NCBI GenBank assembly: GCA_000818945.1
Contig: KN805370.1
Span: forward strand, 497,448-561,447
Source of the DNA: Schizochytrium sp. CCTCC M209059
Lineage: Eukaryota; Sar; Bigyra; Thraustochytrida; Thraustochytriidae
DNA: 64,000 bases
Direction of reading: 5' to 3'
Shown here: positions 1 to 10,161 of the stretch, one piece after another
Layout: each line of letters opens with the position of its first letter
How positions within the stretch are numbered: position 1 is the first letter of the stretch
The notes under the pieces: generated by a model
What the model saw: only the letters and a program-made list of their open reading frames with translations
Databases searched by the model: none
What the model was told of the DNA's origin: nothing
Made by a program: the position numbers and the translations under genes

Positions 1-1
1 T

Positions 2-877
2 GCCTTCGTCGCCTACCCCGCCGGCCTCTCGCTCGTTGGTGGCGCTGGCGGCAACGTTCTCTGCGTCATCTTCTTTGTCACCGTCTACATGCTTGGTGTC
101 GACTCGGCCTTTTCGCTCGTCGAGTCCGTCATCCACAACTACAAGGAGACCTATGTCTTCCACACCTACACGCGCGTCCAGATGGTTTCGGTCTTCTGCT
201 TCCTCTGCATGTCCTGCACCTTCATCTACACCGCAGACATTGGCCTCAACATTCTCGACGTCGTTGATCGCTACATTTCCTCATTCGGTCTCGCCGTTAT
301 TGGCTGGCTTGAGGTTTTCGTCTTCGCCTGGTGCGTTGGCAAGTCCGAGAGTGCCCAGGTTGCTGGAAGCCTCCCCGTCATGCTCCACGACATCCTCTTC
401 TGGCTCGGTGTCGTTCTCTTCACGGTGCTCTCTCTCGGCCTCCCCTACGTTGAGGGCCTCGACAAGATGATGTACCTTGGCGTGCCCCTCATCATCGGCA
501 TTGTCCTCATCGTTCTTTCCTTTGTCATCCCGGTCGCCATGGCTGCTGGTCAGGCTGGTGGCGCCAAGGAGGCCCTGTACGCTATCTCCATGCAGGGCGT
601 TGACAAGCTTCGCATTGAGCTCAACGAGGGCTTCTGCGAGGGCGCCCCGAGCAACTGGCGCCTCCCCTTCATCTGGGCTATCAACGCCAAGTACATTATC
701 AACCCGGTCCTCTTCTTCCTCATGGGCCTCAACGTCGAGGCGCTGTCCGCCACGCCCTACGGCGGCCTCGGCCCTGGCTACCAGGCCATCGGCACCGTCT
801 ACTTCCTCATCATGATCCTTATCTTCGCTGTGGGCCTTGTCTTCCCGCACCTCTACAGCGACCCCAAGGCTATCTAA
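2..877 (+). CDS. SLC6-type sodium-dependent transporter, C-terminal part
   Basis: The frame is open from the window edge to TAA at 875-877 and gives the last 291 residues of a polytopic membrane protein, so the 5' part lies outside. Hydrophobic segments alternate with short polar loops. A signature like that of the neurotransmitter:sodium symporter (SLC6/SNF) family is visible: a FVAYPAG stretch followed by a LGVDSAFSLVE stretch, matching the family's TM8 region, where a conserved glycine and D/S residues help bind sodium. Family members couple sodium entry to uptake of amino acids or related solutes at the plasma membrane. The substrate cannot be read from this fragment. The tail after the last hydrophobic segment is very short (HLYSDPKAI). 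I am fairly sure of the family and not of the substrate. Confidence 0.8.
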   Translation, partial: AFVAYPAGLSLVGGAGGNVLCVIFFVTVYMLGVDSAFSLVESVIHNYKETYVFHTYTRVQMVSVFCFLCMSCTFIYTADIGLNILDVVDRYISSFGLAVIGWLEVFVFAWCVGKSESAQVAGSLPVMLHDILFWLGVVLFTVLSLGLPYVEGLDKMMYLGVPLIIGIVLIVLSFVIPVAMAAGQAGGAKEALYAISMQGVDKLRIELNEGFCEGAPSNWRLPFIWAINAKYIINPVLFFLMGLNVEALSATPYGGLGPGYQAIGTVYFLIMILIFAVGLVFPHLYSDPKAI

Positions 878-1781
878 ATGTGTCTTGGGTAAGGCATCAT
901 TCCGTTTTCTGTCGAACCAAACTACACGACGTTTTCAAAAAAAGAAAGTCAATCTTCACTTGTGTTTCCCACCTATCTATCTATACATTCGTTGATCCTT
1001 TCTTCGTTTCTTCTCCTCTTAAAATCAGCTCTACGTCAGCACAAGTTCTCTAACTAGGTCGTTGGCACTGACTCCATGAACATGCGTACGTACGACCCTA
1101 GATTGCAAGATTGACTCTAGATTGGTCTTCTTGATGGTCGTAGGGTTCGCGGCGAAAGCTTTGACATTAAAATTATAGACCCTTGTTGGTTGGAGTGGTG
1201 GACCTTGACGGCTCCTTTACCGTCAATGTCACCCGTCAAAGAAAAACGTCATGTCAATCGTGATGATGGCTCCTGCTAGGTTGAGATTATGATTCTTTGC
1301 CAAAGGCTCAGTCGCATGGCGGGGAACAATTTCTCGTGTGCTTCTTCTTCTTCTTCTTCTTCAACAATTGAGTTGCTAACATGTTTTAGTCCTACTGCCC
1401 ATTTTTTGTTCTTGCACTTGCTTTTGTTGTCTCAGGCTGCTGCCAGCTGCTGCAGGTCCTCGCGCGGCTGTCACGGTGACCGGCTGCCGGCGCCAGCGAC
1501 GGCCTTTCTTGATCCATGCCGGATCCGGGATCAAACCTGGAACGTCTGCCTCATCACCTCCGAGCCGCAAACTCTCCCTCACCGACCAACGATCTTTCGC
1601 TCCACACAGACAGCCACTGCCAGCAGCAAATTTGCAACCTGCCGGGGCAACCGAGCTTGATTGTCCTTTTCTAGCCTTGAACAGCGGCTTGGACCTGGAG
1701 CAAGTTTTGTCGCTGGGCTTGGGCCTCTGCAGATACTTCTAGTTGGCCCGCTACCTAGTACTAGGCCTAGGCGTATTTATC
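878..1781. other. Spacer between transporter and DIS3L2
   Basis: I see no gene supported here. Short open frames at 1289-1660 and 1476-1742 overlap one another, are compositionally biased and lack family features. A perfect 7-bp inverted repeat with an 8-base loop lies at 1205-1226, and a third copy of its CCGTCAA half-site lies just downstream. The stretch probably holds the transporter 3' UTR and the DIS3L2 promoter and leader. Confidence 0.5.
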
Positions 1782-4700
1782 ATGACTGCAGGGACGCCTG
1801 TAGAAGACGGAGGCAAGATCGAAAGCTTTGGCAAAGTAAAATCATTGAGAACCATGCCTTCGCGCGGTGGCGGAGGCGCGCAGCGCCAAGAGGGCCACGC
1901 AGTCTCGCGTCCTTCTCAAGGCCAACAAGAAAAGCAGGAGCACCAGCAGCACCAGCAGCACCAGCAGCAAGTAAAGGATGGAGGGGAGCCTCGCCATCAA
2001 CGCCATCGCCACCGCCACAGGGGCCGCGGCCGGGGAGGTGGACGAGGAGGAGCTCGTGGCAACGAACGCGGAGAACGAGAGGCTGCCGAGCCGCCCTCGC
2101 CGCAGCACCAAGCTTCTGCTAATGATGACAACATCGAACAACACGGACAGCACCAAGGCGATAAGCAAAACAACAAGACGAAAGATCGCAAACAGCAAAA
2201 GCAACGTGGAAAACGCCCTGTAAAAATGTACTACGACCCATGGTACGACCGTGAAGCCATCGACGAAGGCGTCGAGTCTGGCAAGATTTTTGTTGGCACG
2301 CTCCGCATCAACGCCAAGAATCGACGCGAGGCCTTTGTCGCCTGTCCAACACTAAAGTGGGACATTTACCTCGACGGCGAACACGCCCGCAACCGAGCGC
2401 TACACGGAGATGTTGTTGCAGTAGAGCTCGATCCCGAGATTAAGTGGAACGATCGCAACGACCCCTCCGAGCACCTTTCCCAAGTCATGGACGCCTTTGC
2501 CAAAATTGATCTTACCGGGACCGACGACGAAGGGCTGTGGCAACCACTCGTACCCGCTCACTCGACCGCTGCAAAGCAACCTAGCGCCTCTGCTTCTTCT
2601 TCTGCTTCTTCAACGCCGCCAACAAAGCAAACCAAAGATGCCGAGCACGAAAGTGCTGCAGAGGCCCGCACCCAGAGTATTAATGCCGGATCACGACAGC
2701 CTTGTGGCAGAGTGGTCGGTGTCATTGCCGCCAACGAAGCTTCTGGCGTGAATGAAGAGCGATCCGAAGCACAAGTACACATTGGTGTTCTTGTTCCCCA
2801 GTATGGCTACGACCGCACTCGACCGGCTGAAATTAAGTCCGGCGTGCCGCTTGCTTCCGATGAAGCGTTCGTAGAGTTCCGTCCACTTGATGCTCGCGTG
2901 CCCTTTTTCCTCATCCCCCGCGGCGAGGTCCCATACGAGTTCGTCCAGGACCCAATGTCCTTCGCGCCGCCTCACCAACGCCTATTCCAAGCCACGATAG
3001 CAAGCTGGGAACAATCGCATCGATTCCCGACGGGGCGTCTCATTCGCATGGTCGGCGAAGCTGGAGAAATCGGACCCGAGACCGAGGCCTTGCTCATTGA
3101 GCACAACTGTGATCATGGAGAGTTCCCAGAGGCTGCTCTCGATGTCCTTCGCGACCAGATTCCCGAGGCTGGCGGCTTTCAAATTCCTCAAGACGAAATT
3201 GATCGTAGGCGCGATCTCCGCAAGTCCCACCGCATTTGCACGATTGATCCAGCCACCGCGAAAGACCTCGACGATGCCCTCAGCTGTGTACCCGTTCCTG
3301 CAGGCAAGGTTCGTGGTCTCAATGGCCCGCTCCCCGCACACTTCGAGATCGGTGTCCACATTGCCGATGTCTCTTACTTTGTAGATCGCGACACCCCTCT
3401 TGACGCCGAGGCTCAACGCAGGGCCACCACCGTCTACCTCGTCAACAAGGTAATCCCCATGTTGCCCGCACTTCTCTCCGAGGAGCTTTGCTCCCTCAAC
3501 GAGGGAGTTGATCGCCTCGCCTACTCGTGCATGTGGCGCATGACCGAGGATGGCGACATGCTTCCGGGCGCGCCGCCCCCTTGGTTTGGTCGGACGGTGA
3601 TTCGCTCCTGCGCACGGCTCGACTATGGTCTGGCGCAGCGCATGATGGACGGGACCGTGACTCCAGACAGTGTCGACACGGGCAATCCAGACGATCCCAC
3701 CTGTTGGCCAGATCGCCGCGCCCCCGAGGCGCCCATTACCAAGGCTCAAGTCATTGAGGACGTCTGCAACCTTGGGCGCATCGCCATGGCGCGCCGCAAG
3801 AAGCGCTTTGACCGAAGCAAAGGTGGTGCTCTTGCACTTCAGGCCGTGAAAATGTCCTTTACCCGCGATGACCACGGTAACCCCACCGGCGTGCGGGCTT
3901 ACCCTCTGCATGATTCCAACCGCACCATCGAAGAGTACATGCTCATGGCCAACTACCTCGTTGCGCAGCGTCTCATTCTTGATGCCCAAAAGCTTGCCTT
4001 TATCCGCCACCACCCGCCCCCGGAGCCGCGGGGCATGGCCGCGCTCGTCGCAACACTCGAGCAAGAAGGAATTTCCTTCGAGCCCACCGCCCTTGCGAGC
4101 GCGGCTGGGCTCCACGAAACCCTTCAAAGGCTCAAGACCAACGAGTCAGAGGAACTTGTTGAAATCGTCAACAGTCTCTTGCGCAAGCCCATGCGAAGTG
4201 CGCTCTATGCCACCGCCGGCTCGCTCGAGCAAAAGGAATGGCGGCACTGGGCGCTCAACATTCCCTATTACACGCACTTTACATCGCCTATCCGTCGATA
4301 TGCAGACGTTGTCGTGCATCGTCAGCTCACTGCTGTCCTCAATGATGCCATCAAAGAGTACCCCGACACGGAGGAAGCTTGCCAGCTCATTGCGGAGCAC
4401 TGCAACGAGAAGAAGGAAGCGAGCAAGAAGGCGCAGGATGCCTCCGATCGTCTCTTCTTTTGCGTTTTTATCAAACAGCGGTTCAACAGCAACAATCCCA
4501 TTCGGACCCTTGCTGTGGTGCAAGAGCTTGGGCCCATGTCCTTTACTTTGCTCCTCACCGACTTTGGCGTTGACTGCAGAGTTCACGCCGACAAAGACTG
4601 GGGTGCAAGTAAGATTACTGCCACGTACAAGAAGAGCGCTGCTGATCTCGCCATCGAGGCCGAAGCCAGTGCCCGGGATGCAACTAGTGCCGATAGAGGC

Positions 4701-5111
4701 CATGGCCGAGGGCGGAGTCGCGGTCGTGGTGGTGCCCGGCGTGGTGGTCATGCTGGCGAGGATGGAGACAAGGCCAGCGGACGAGGTGGCCGAGGCGGTC
4801 GACACGGGCGTGGCAGACGCGGGCGTGCCAACAGCAAGGACGAGGATGGCGAGCACAAGGCGCAGCGTCGAGGTAGAGGAAAGGAGGAAGCAAAACCCAC
4901 AGCCGACGTTATTAAGTTGGACTTGCGCTTGTCGCCGTATGGTGCCCTCGCGGAAGCCGCTCCCGAGGACATTTCTCTCGAGTTGCTCTCCACCGTCACC
5001 GTCTTGCTCGAGCCTACGATTAAGGCATCAGCGCGCATTGACTTTGTCACTCGCTTCATCGGCATGTCATCTGCAGAGGTTGTGCACCATCATCACCCTC
5101 ATCACCAATAG
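1782..5111 (+). CDS. DIS3L2: DIS3L2-type 3'-5' exoribonuclease (RNase II/RNB family)
   Basis: The 1109-residue protein begins with a low-complexity Q/H/R/G-rich stretch (about residues 45-140), then a cold-shock-like domain (near YYDPWYDREAI) and the RNB catalytic domain. The active-site motif IDPATAKDLDDAL is intact near residue 487, with all acidic residues present. Further RNB landmarks are HIADVSYFV, NRTIEEYMLMAN and HFTSPIRRYADVVVHRQL. There is no N-terminal PIN domain, which separates it from DIS3 and places it with DIS3L2; the related yeast Ssd1 lacks the catalytic acidic set. Such enzymes degrade uridylated RNAs in the cytoplasm. An RGG-rich block (about residues 970-1025) sits inside the C-terminal S1-like region. 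The ATG at 1782 has A at -3; the ATG at 1854 is an alternative. The frame extends to a TTG at 1743, an unlikely eukaryotic start. Confidence 0.88.
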   Translation: MTAGTPVEDGGKIESFGKVKSLRTMPSRGGGGAQRQEGHAVSRPSQGQQEKQEHQQHQQHQQQVKDGGEPRHQRHRHRHRGRGRGGGRGGARGNERGEREAAEPPSPQHQASANDDNIEQHGQHQGDKQNNKTKDRKQQKQRGKRPVKMYYDPWYDREAIDEGVESGKIFVGTLRINAKNRREAFVACPTLKWDIYLDGEHARNRALHGDVVAVELDPEIKWNDRNDPSEHLSQVMDAFAKIDLTGTDDEGLWQPLVPAHSTAAKQPSASASSSASSTPPTKQTKDAEHESAAEARTQSINAGSRQPCGRVVGVIAANEASGVNEERSEAQVHIGVLVPQYGYDRTRPAEIKSGVPLASDEAFVEFRPLDARVPFFLIPRGEVPYEFVQDPMSFAPPHQRLFQATIASWEQSHRFPTGRLIRMVGEAGEIGPETEALLIEHNCDHGEFPEAALDVLRDQIPEAGGFQIPQDEIDRRRDLRKSHRICTIDPATAKDLDDALSCVPVPAGKVRGLNGPLPAHFEIGVHIADVSYFVDRDTPLDAEAQRRATTVYLVNKVIPMLPALLSEELCSLNEGVDRLAYSCMWRMTEDGDMLPGAPPPWFGRTVIRSCARLDYGLAQRMMDGTVTPDSVDTGNPDDPTCWPDRRAPEAPITKAQVIEDVCNLGRIAMARRKKRFDRSKGGALALQAVKMSFTRDDHGNPTGVRAYPLHDSNRTIEEYMLMANYLVAQRLILDAQKLAFIRHHPPPEPRGMAALVATLEQEGISFEPTALASAAGLHETLQRLKTNESEELVEIVNSLLRKPMRSALYATAGSLEQKEWRHWALNIPYYTHFTSPIRRYADVVVHRQLTAVLNDAIKEYPDTEEACQLIAEHCNEKKEASKKAQDASDRLFFCVFIKQRFNSNNPIRTLAVVQELGPMSFTLLLTDFGVDCRVHADKDWGASKITATYKKSAADLAIEAEASARDATSADRGHGRGRSRGRGGARRGGHAGEDGDKASGRGGRGGRHGRGRRGRANSKDEDGEHKAQRRGRGKEEAKPTADVIKLDLRLSPYGALAEAAPEDISLELLSTVTVLLEPTIKASARIDFVTRFIGMSSAEVVHHHHPHHQ

Positions 5112-5937
5112 CAAGCAAGCCCCAGCCGAGCTCAAGCATCTACGTTTCCTTTTCCCGGACGAGAAGCTCAATAATGCCAATTGTATTAGTCACGATAAAC
5201 ATCTTCGTTTTTCAACCACGTTTTTTGTTTCTTTTTCTCTTCTATGCTGGCCCAAAGGGTCTCCAGCCCTGTCCTCTGGCCGAGAAAAGACCAAGGTGAT
5301 TTGAGCGACTCAGATGATAATCGGTCTTCCGTGACTCCGTGATTCGGTCGGTTGTTTTTAGACCTTATGTTCAGGTCATTAGGTCTCTTTACATAAAAAT
5401 GTGACGAAAAAGAGAAAAGCGCGGGCTGGGGAGAAAAGAAAGATCAGCCAGATCGCGATTCTGCAGAGCAACGCGCTCATCCAGTCTCGGCTTGACACGC
5501 TCGCCGCCGCCGCTGCCGCCGCAGCCACGCCCTCGCGTCGCCCCGCTCAGCCGCCGCGCCACTCCGCGCGCCGTCCCCCTCGTGCGGCGCCCGTCGCGAG
5601 GCTGACGAAGGGAAGAAGGAGATCGCGTCCGGCCGGTACATCCTCGACCGCCGAGCCATCCCGCCCGGGTCGCCTGCCGCAGCGCCGCGCAACGTGCCAG
5701 CTTGCGTCACCTGCACCGCACCGGCAGCTTCGTCCTTGCCACAGGCTGTGAGCGCGCCAACTTCGCGCGCTAGGTAGCCAGACAGCCTAAAGGGCCAGGT
5801 CGACCGACCGACCGAGCGAGCGAGCGACAGCGTGCGAGCAACTGCAACGCTCTTCGTCTCTTTCTTCTACTCCTCCTTTTCTTCACCTTGATCTTCTTCC
5901 ACTTCGTTCCGTTGTTGTTGTTGTTGATCGAGCCAAC
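5112..5937. other. Spacer between DIS3L2 and RAB7
   Basis: I see no supported gene. An Ala-rich open frame of 116 codons at 5401-5751 has only a GTG start, and its sequence looks like helix-coding DNA followed by GC-rich filler. The last 120 bases before RAB7 are pyrimidine-rich, with a short GTT repeat, as expected of a promoter and leader. Confidence 0.45.
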
Positions 5938-6558
5938 ATGGCGCACCGCAAGAAAGTTCTCCTCAAGGTAATCATCCTTGGGGACAGCGGTGTGGGCAAG
6001 ACATCGCTCATGAACCAGTATGTGAACCAGCGTTTTAGCAAGCAGTACAAGACGACGATTGGCGCGGACTTCACCACCAAGGAGGTTGTTATCGACGACA
6101 AACTCGTCACCCTGCAGATTTGGGACACCGCCGGACAAGAGCGCTTCCAGTCGCTCGGCGTGGCATTTTATCGCGGCGCGGATGCCTGCATGCTCGTCTA
6201 CGACATTACTAAACCCAAGACCTTTGACTCTCTGCAAAATTGGCGCGACGAGTTCCTTTTGCAGAGCGCGCCCCGCGATCCAGAACGGTTTCCCTTTGCT
6301 GTTCTTGGCAATATGGTGGATAAAGCCGACGAGCGCCGCGTCCCGGAAGAGAATGCTCGCCGCTGGTGTACGCAAGACGTTGAGCATGAAATTCCCTACT
6401 TTGAAACGTCGGCAAAGGACGCCATCAACGTCGACCAGGCGTTTTACGCCATTGCCGAAGCTGCGCTCAAGCAAGACAACCAGGAGGAGCTCTACATTCC
6501 AAACACGCTCCGCGTTCATGCCGTCGACGACCGGAATGCGGATCAGTGTGGATGCTAG
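5938..6558 (+). CDS. RAB7: Rab7-like small GTPase
   Basis: The 206-residue protein is full length for Rab7, which directs late endosome, vacuole and autophagosome fusion. Visible are the P-loop GDSGVGKT (15-22), switch I with YKTTIGADF, WDTAGQERF (62-70), the G5 box ETSAKDA and a C-terminal CGC that would be doubly prenylated for membrane attachment. The Rab7-type spacing is exact: the G4 box lies at 125-128. It reads NMVD instead of NKxD. The DNA is clear (AAT ATG GTG GAT), so the lysine that normally packs on the guanine base is a methionine. Everything else looks active. The ATG follows a pyrimidine-rich leader and has A at -3. Confidence 0.95.
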   Translation: MAHRKKVLLKVIILGDSGVGKTSLMNQYVNQRFSKQYKTTIGADFTTKEVVIDDKLVTLQIWDTAGQERFQSLGVAFYRGADACMLVYDITKPKTFDSLQNWRDEFLLQSAPRDPERFPFAVLGNMVDKADERRVPEENARRWCTQDVEHEIPYFETSAKDAINVDQAFYAIAEAALKQDNQEELYIPNTLRVHAVDDRNADQCGC

Positions 6559-7179
6559 CACGCGTGGCTTCCTCTCCCCTGGCTCGGCCAGCATCTCCTC
6601 CTCCTTAAATTCTCCTTTCCTTTCCTCCGTGAACCTCCTTCCCATCTCATCTCATCAGTGACAACTTTTCCATCATTACCAACATCATTATCGTCACCAC
6701 CAACACCACCACTACCACCATCTGGGCCTCTCTTTTCCTCTCTTCATTTTCCAGGCTCATTGATAAAAACGAAAGTTTTGTTCTTGTGCTGTTCTTTTGC
6801 TTGCCTATGCTTGCTAACTTGCTTGCTCGGCTCGTTGCTGTAGTAGTAGTAGTACTTGGAGCTCGTATCACCACACACCATGCCACTGCACCTAGGCGGC
6901 AAGATGGTGAAGTGGTTCCAAAGGGTCCACGGGTTGGTTCGTCTCGTACAGGTTGAGGTATAACCTGCTGTGGGGCGAGTGAAATGCCTTTGCCTGCCTG
7001 TTGCCTGCCTGCCTGCCTGCACCTGCGCGATAAAGTCGAAGGGCGGCAATGTACGCTACCGCATCGACCTTTTTCGCGCGCGCAGGAAAAGGAAAAAAGG
7101 AGAGAGAAAAAAAAGGGGGAGGTAAAGGGTTGGGGAAGGAGATAGCGTGGTCTAAAGAGTAAGAAACTCGACCGTCCGC
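6559..7179. other. Spacer between convergent RAB7 and CBF5
   Basis: This is the 3' region of two convergent genes. It holds short simple repeats (CCA-rich near 6690-6720, TAG near 6840-6852, CCTG near 7000-7020) and a purine-rich tract at 7083-7140. No gene is seen. Confidence 0.5.
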
Positions 7180-8685
7180 TTACTCGGAATCAGCGTCCTC
7201 CTCGACCTTCTTCTTCTTCTTCTTCTTGTCCTTCTTCTCCTTCTTGGCGGACTTGCTTGGGGTCTCGCCAGCGTCAGACTCGGCGTCGCTGGACTCAGCC
7301 TTGCGCTTCTTGTCCTTCTTGGCCTTCTTTTCCTTCTTGGCCTTCTTATCCTTCTTCGAAGGCGTCTCCGGCTCGGCGCCATTCGTCGTCTCCATCGCCT
7401 CGGCCGTAGCGGTCGCGGTGGCAGCCACGGCAGCCGCAGCCACTGCGGCGGCAGGGGCGGCAACGTCCTTGCGGGCCCAATCGGTGGGCGTCTTCTCGTT
7501 GGGGCGCCCGTACTTGTCAAGAAGACCCTCCTTGACCATGGCCTTCTTCTTGGTCGCGACAGGGCCAAGGCCCCAGCGGCGCGGGTAGAGGTCACGCTCC
7601 ATGATGACACGCTTAATCTTGGCAACAACGCCGTGGTCGACAGTCGCCATGACCGCAGTGGTCATCTCGGCAATACCAATGGCGATTGCCTCACCCTTGG
7701 TGGTCATCAAGACGACCTCCTCGCCGTTACCAATGTCATCCGCAAAGCGGAGAAGACCCGGGATCATAAGTTTGGCGCCGTAGCAAATGGCATTGATGGC
7801 GCTGTCCTTGACGACGATGCGCTTCATGCCCGTAAGCAGCGACTCGAGCGGGCGCACCACGCGTCGCAGGTACGTCTCGTCCTTGGTGTTGTCGTACTGC
7901 CACTGCGCGTCGAGGACGTCGTGCAGGGTGACCATGCCGTCATCCTCGGAGACGGCACCCGAGCGCACGCGACGCAGCTCGGCCATGTGCGCGCCCACGC
8001 CCGTAATGAGACCCAGGTGCACGCACAGCGTACGAATGTAGGTGCCAGCGGCGCAGCTCACCCAAAAGACGCCAAGGTTGCGCTCCTTGTCGAACTCGAG
8101 CAGCTTGGACTTGTAGATGGTACGGATGCGCAGCTGGCGCTTCACAGCACTGATGAGAGGGGGGCGCTGGAAGAGAGCGCCCGTGAGGGTCTCGATGGCC
8201 TGCGCCAGTTTCTGCTCCGACTCGATCGCGCTGTGCAGGCGCACCACGGCCACGTACTCCTTACCGGCAGACTGCTGCGACTTGACCAAGCGCGTCGCGC
8301 GGTCGATGCAGACAATGAGGCAGCCAGTCACCTTGGGATCCAGGGTGCCGCTGTGGCCCGTCTTCTCTACGCGCAGGATGCGGCGCACCCAGGCGACCAC
8401 CTCGTGCGAGCTCGGGTTCGAAGCCTTGTCCAGGTTGATGAAGCCCGACTTGACATAGTCCTGGATGGGCCTCTTGAGCGGGTTGTGCCCATTCGGGATC
8501 GGCGTGTAGTGCGCCGTGCGGATGTTGAGCTTGTCAAAGTTCTTGAGCAGCAGCGGCCAGTCGCTCGTGTCCAGCGTCGGCACCTCCTTCGACGGCTCGA
8601 TGCTGAAGTCGCCCTGCAGCTGCTTCTCGCCCACACCGCCGGCCTCGCCGCCCTCCAGCGAGGCGCGCTTCGACTTCTTGCCCAT
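7180..8685 (-). CDS. CBF5: Dyskerin/CBF5 pseudouridine synthase of H/ACA snoRNPs
   Basis: The 501-residue protein matches dyskerin along its length: a dyskerin-like N-terminal segment (DYVKSGFINLDKPS-type), the TruB catalytic core with GHSGTLDPKVTG carrying the catalytic aspartate, the AGTYIRTLCVHLG motif, then a PUA domain (IVVKDSAINAICYGAKL onward). The tail is Ala-rich and then a long Lys/Glu-rich run typical of nucleolar proteins. It converts uridine to pseudouridine in rRNA and snRNA, guided by H/ACA RNAs, in the nucleolus. The ATG at 8685 starts MGKKSKRASLEGG. The frame stays open upstream to 9582 only because a minisatellite has no stops there, and the FIHSF-like peptide it would encode is not protein. 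It is divergent to DDX54, another ribosome-assembly gene. Confidence 0.95.
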   Translation of the reverse strand: MGKKSKRASLEGGEAGGVGEKQLQGDFSIEPSKEVPTLDTSDWPLLLKNFDKLNIRTAHYTPIPNGHNPLKRPIQDYVKSGFINLDKASNPSSHEVVAWVRRILRVEKTGHSGTLDPKVTGCLIVCIDRATRLVKSQQSAGKEYVAVVRLHSAIESEQKLAQAIETLTGALFQRPPLISAVKRQLRIRTIYKSKLLEFDKERNLGVFWVSCAAGTYIRTLCVHLGLITGVGAHMAELRRVRSGAVSEDDGMVTLHDVLDAQWQYDNTKDETYLRRVVRPLESLLTGMKRIVVKDSAINAICYGAKLMIPGLLRFADDIGNGEEVVLMTTKGEAIAIGIAEMTTAVMATVDHGVVAKIKRVIMERDLYPRRWGLGPVATKKKAMVKEGLLDKYGRPNEKTPTDWARKDVAAPAAAVAAAAVAATATATAEAMETTNGAEPETPSKKDKKAKKEKKAKKDKKRKAESSDAESDAGETPSKSAKKEKKDKKKKKKKVEEDADSE

Positions 8686-10161
8686 CTTGCTCGCTCGCGA
8701 CTCCGCTCCGCTGCACTCCGCTCCGCTCCGCGCGACGCGACGCCTCGCGACGCCCCGCGACGCAGCACGCTCCGGCCCGCTCCCGCTCGCCTCTCCGCCG
8801 ACTCGCTCCGCTGGCGCGCTCCTCTCGCGCTCGGGCTCCGGCTCTGCGCGCGGGAGGCCGTCGCCGGGCAAGCGCCGCCACCCACGAGACCACCCAATCC
8901 GCGCCCGGCCAGAAGAGGAGAAAGGGGGGAGAGAGAGAGAGAGAGGGAAAGAGGAGAAGAGGGGAAGAGGGGAAGGAAGGCAAGGATGAATGAATGAGCG
9001 ACTCTGAGGCTGGCGAATAGAAGCAAGGTTGGCTGCGAATAAAGGCAAGAGTGGGGGAGTGAAGGCAAGAATGAACGAGGGACTCTGTGGCTGGGGGATG
9101 AATGACAGTGCCAGTGGAGGAAGGAATAATGACAGTGAATGAATGACAGTGAATGGATGAATGAATGATAGTGACCGTGGTGAATGACAATGAATGAATG
9201 ACAGTGAATGAATGACAGTGAATGAATGAATAAATGACAGTGAATGAATGACAATGAATGACAGTGAATGAATGACAGTGAATGAATGAATGACAGTGAA
9301 TGAATGACAGTGAATGAATGAATGACAGTGAAAGAATGAATAAACGACAGTGAATGAATGACAGTGAATGAATGAATAAATGACAATGAATGAATGACAG
9401 TGCATGAATAAATGAATGAATGAAAGTGAATGAATGACAGTGCATGAATAAATGAATGAATGAAAGTGGATGACTCTGTGGCTGGTGAGTGAAAGCAAGA
9501 ATGAATGAAGGCAAGCATGAAGGCAAGCACGAAGAAGGCAAGCTGAAGGCAACCATGCGGCAAGAATGCAAGCCCCACCCACCCCGAAGCAAAAACATCA
9601 AGAGACCGGGCGATAGATAGATCACTCGACTCCTTGGCCACCCAGCCGCAACCGGAGGCGAGGCAGGACACAACTTGCGCTTGGTCCAAGCTTGGCCCAC
9701 CTTCCTTCGTTCATAGGAGGAAAGCGCAGCAACCAGTGGTCGCGCCGTGCGGGGGGCACGCTGCGAGACTCCGCGCCCCGCACCGCGCGCGACTCGGGTC
9801 GGAGCCCGGGGCGCGGGGCGCGGGTCCGCCGGCCCTGCCCCCCCGGGCCGCCGTGGCCAGCCACGCGCAGAGCGACTTCGAGCGCGCCGCCGCGAGCGAG
9901 CACGAGAGGGCGCAGAGAAAGAAGAGGTGGAGCCGCGAGGGCGAGCAGACGAGCAAGCGGCCAGAAAGTAGTAAGCCAGCCAGCTAGCCAGCTAGCCAGC
10001 CAGTCAGCCACGGTCTGGAGCGGCGGAGACTGGCGAGAAGCGCGCAAAGGCAGAACTCATCTACCCCTCATCTCTCCTGTTCTGCACAGCGAGCGAGCGA
10101 GCGAGCGAACCAGGCAGTGTTTGTTTGGGCTCGAGCCGGAGCCGAGCTCGCGGGAGAGACG
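8686..10161. promoter_or_regulatory. Divergent upstream region of CBF5 and DDX54
   Basis: A 1.5-kb intergenic region lies between two divergent ribosome-biogenesis genes. It contains a purine tract (8918-8985), the GAATGA/GACAGT minisatellite and a GC-rich block (9760-10000) with a run of alternating CCAGC and TAGC motifs at 9975-10005. A GAGC repeat at 10090-10108 precedes DDX54. No coding sequence is supported. Shared regulation of the pair is inference from layout. Confidence 0.4.
9112..9474. repeat. Degenerate GAATGA/GACAGT minisatellite
   Basis: Dozens of copies of GAATGA alternate with GACAGT or close variants (GACAAT, GAAAGT, AATAAA). The array has no stop codon on the minus strand in any frame, which produces three overlapping false open frames rich in F, I, H and S. 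It lies upstream of CBF5. Confidence 0.9.

Noticed and set aside
5401..5751. 116-codon Ala/Arg-rich frame before RAB7
   Set aside because: It has only a GTG start, no family, and lies in the promoter/leader zone; the helix-like start is noted but weak.
8686..9582. N-terminal extension of CBF5 by about 300 residues
   Set aside because: It is a stop-free reading of the minisatellite (FIHSF/HSLSFIH-like) and of GC filler; the dyskerin N-terminus starts at 8685.
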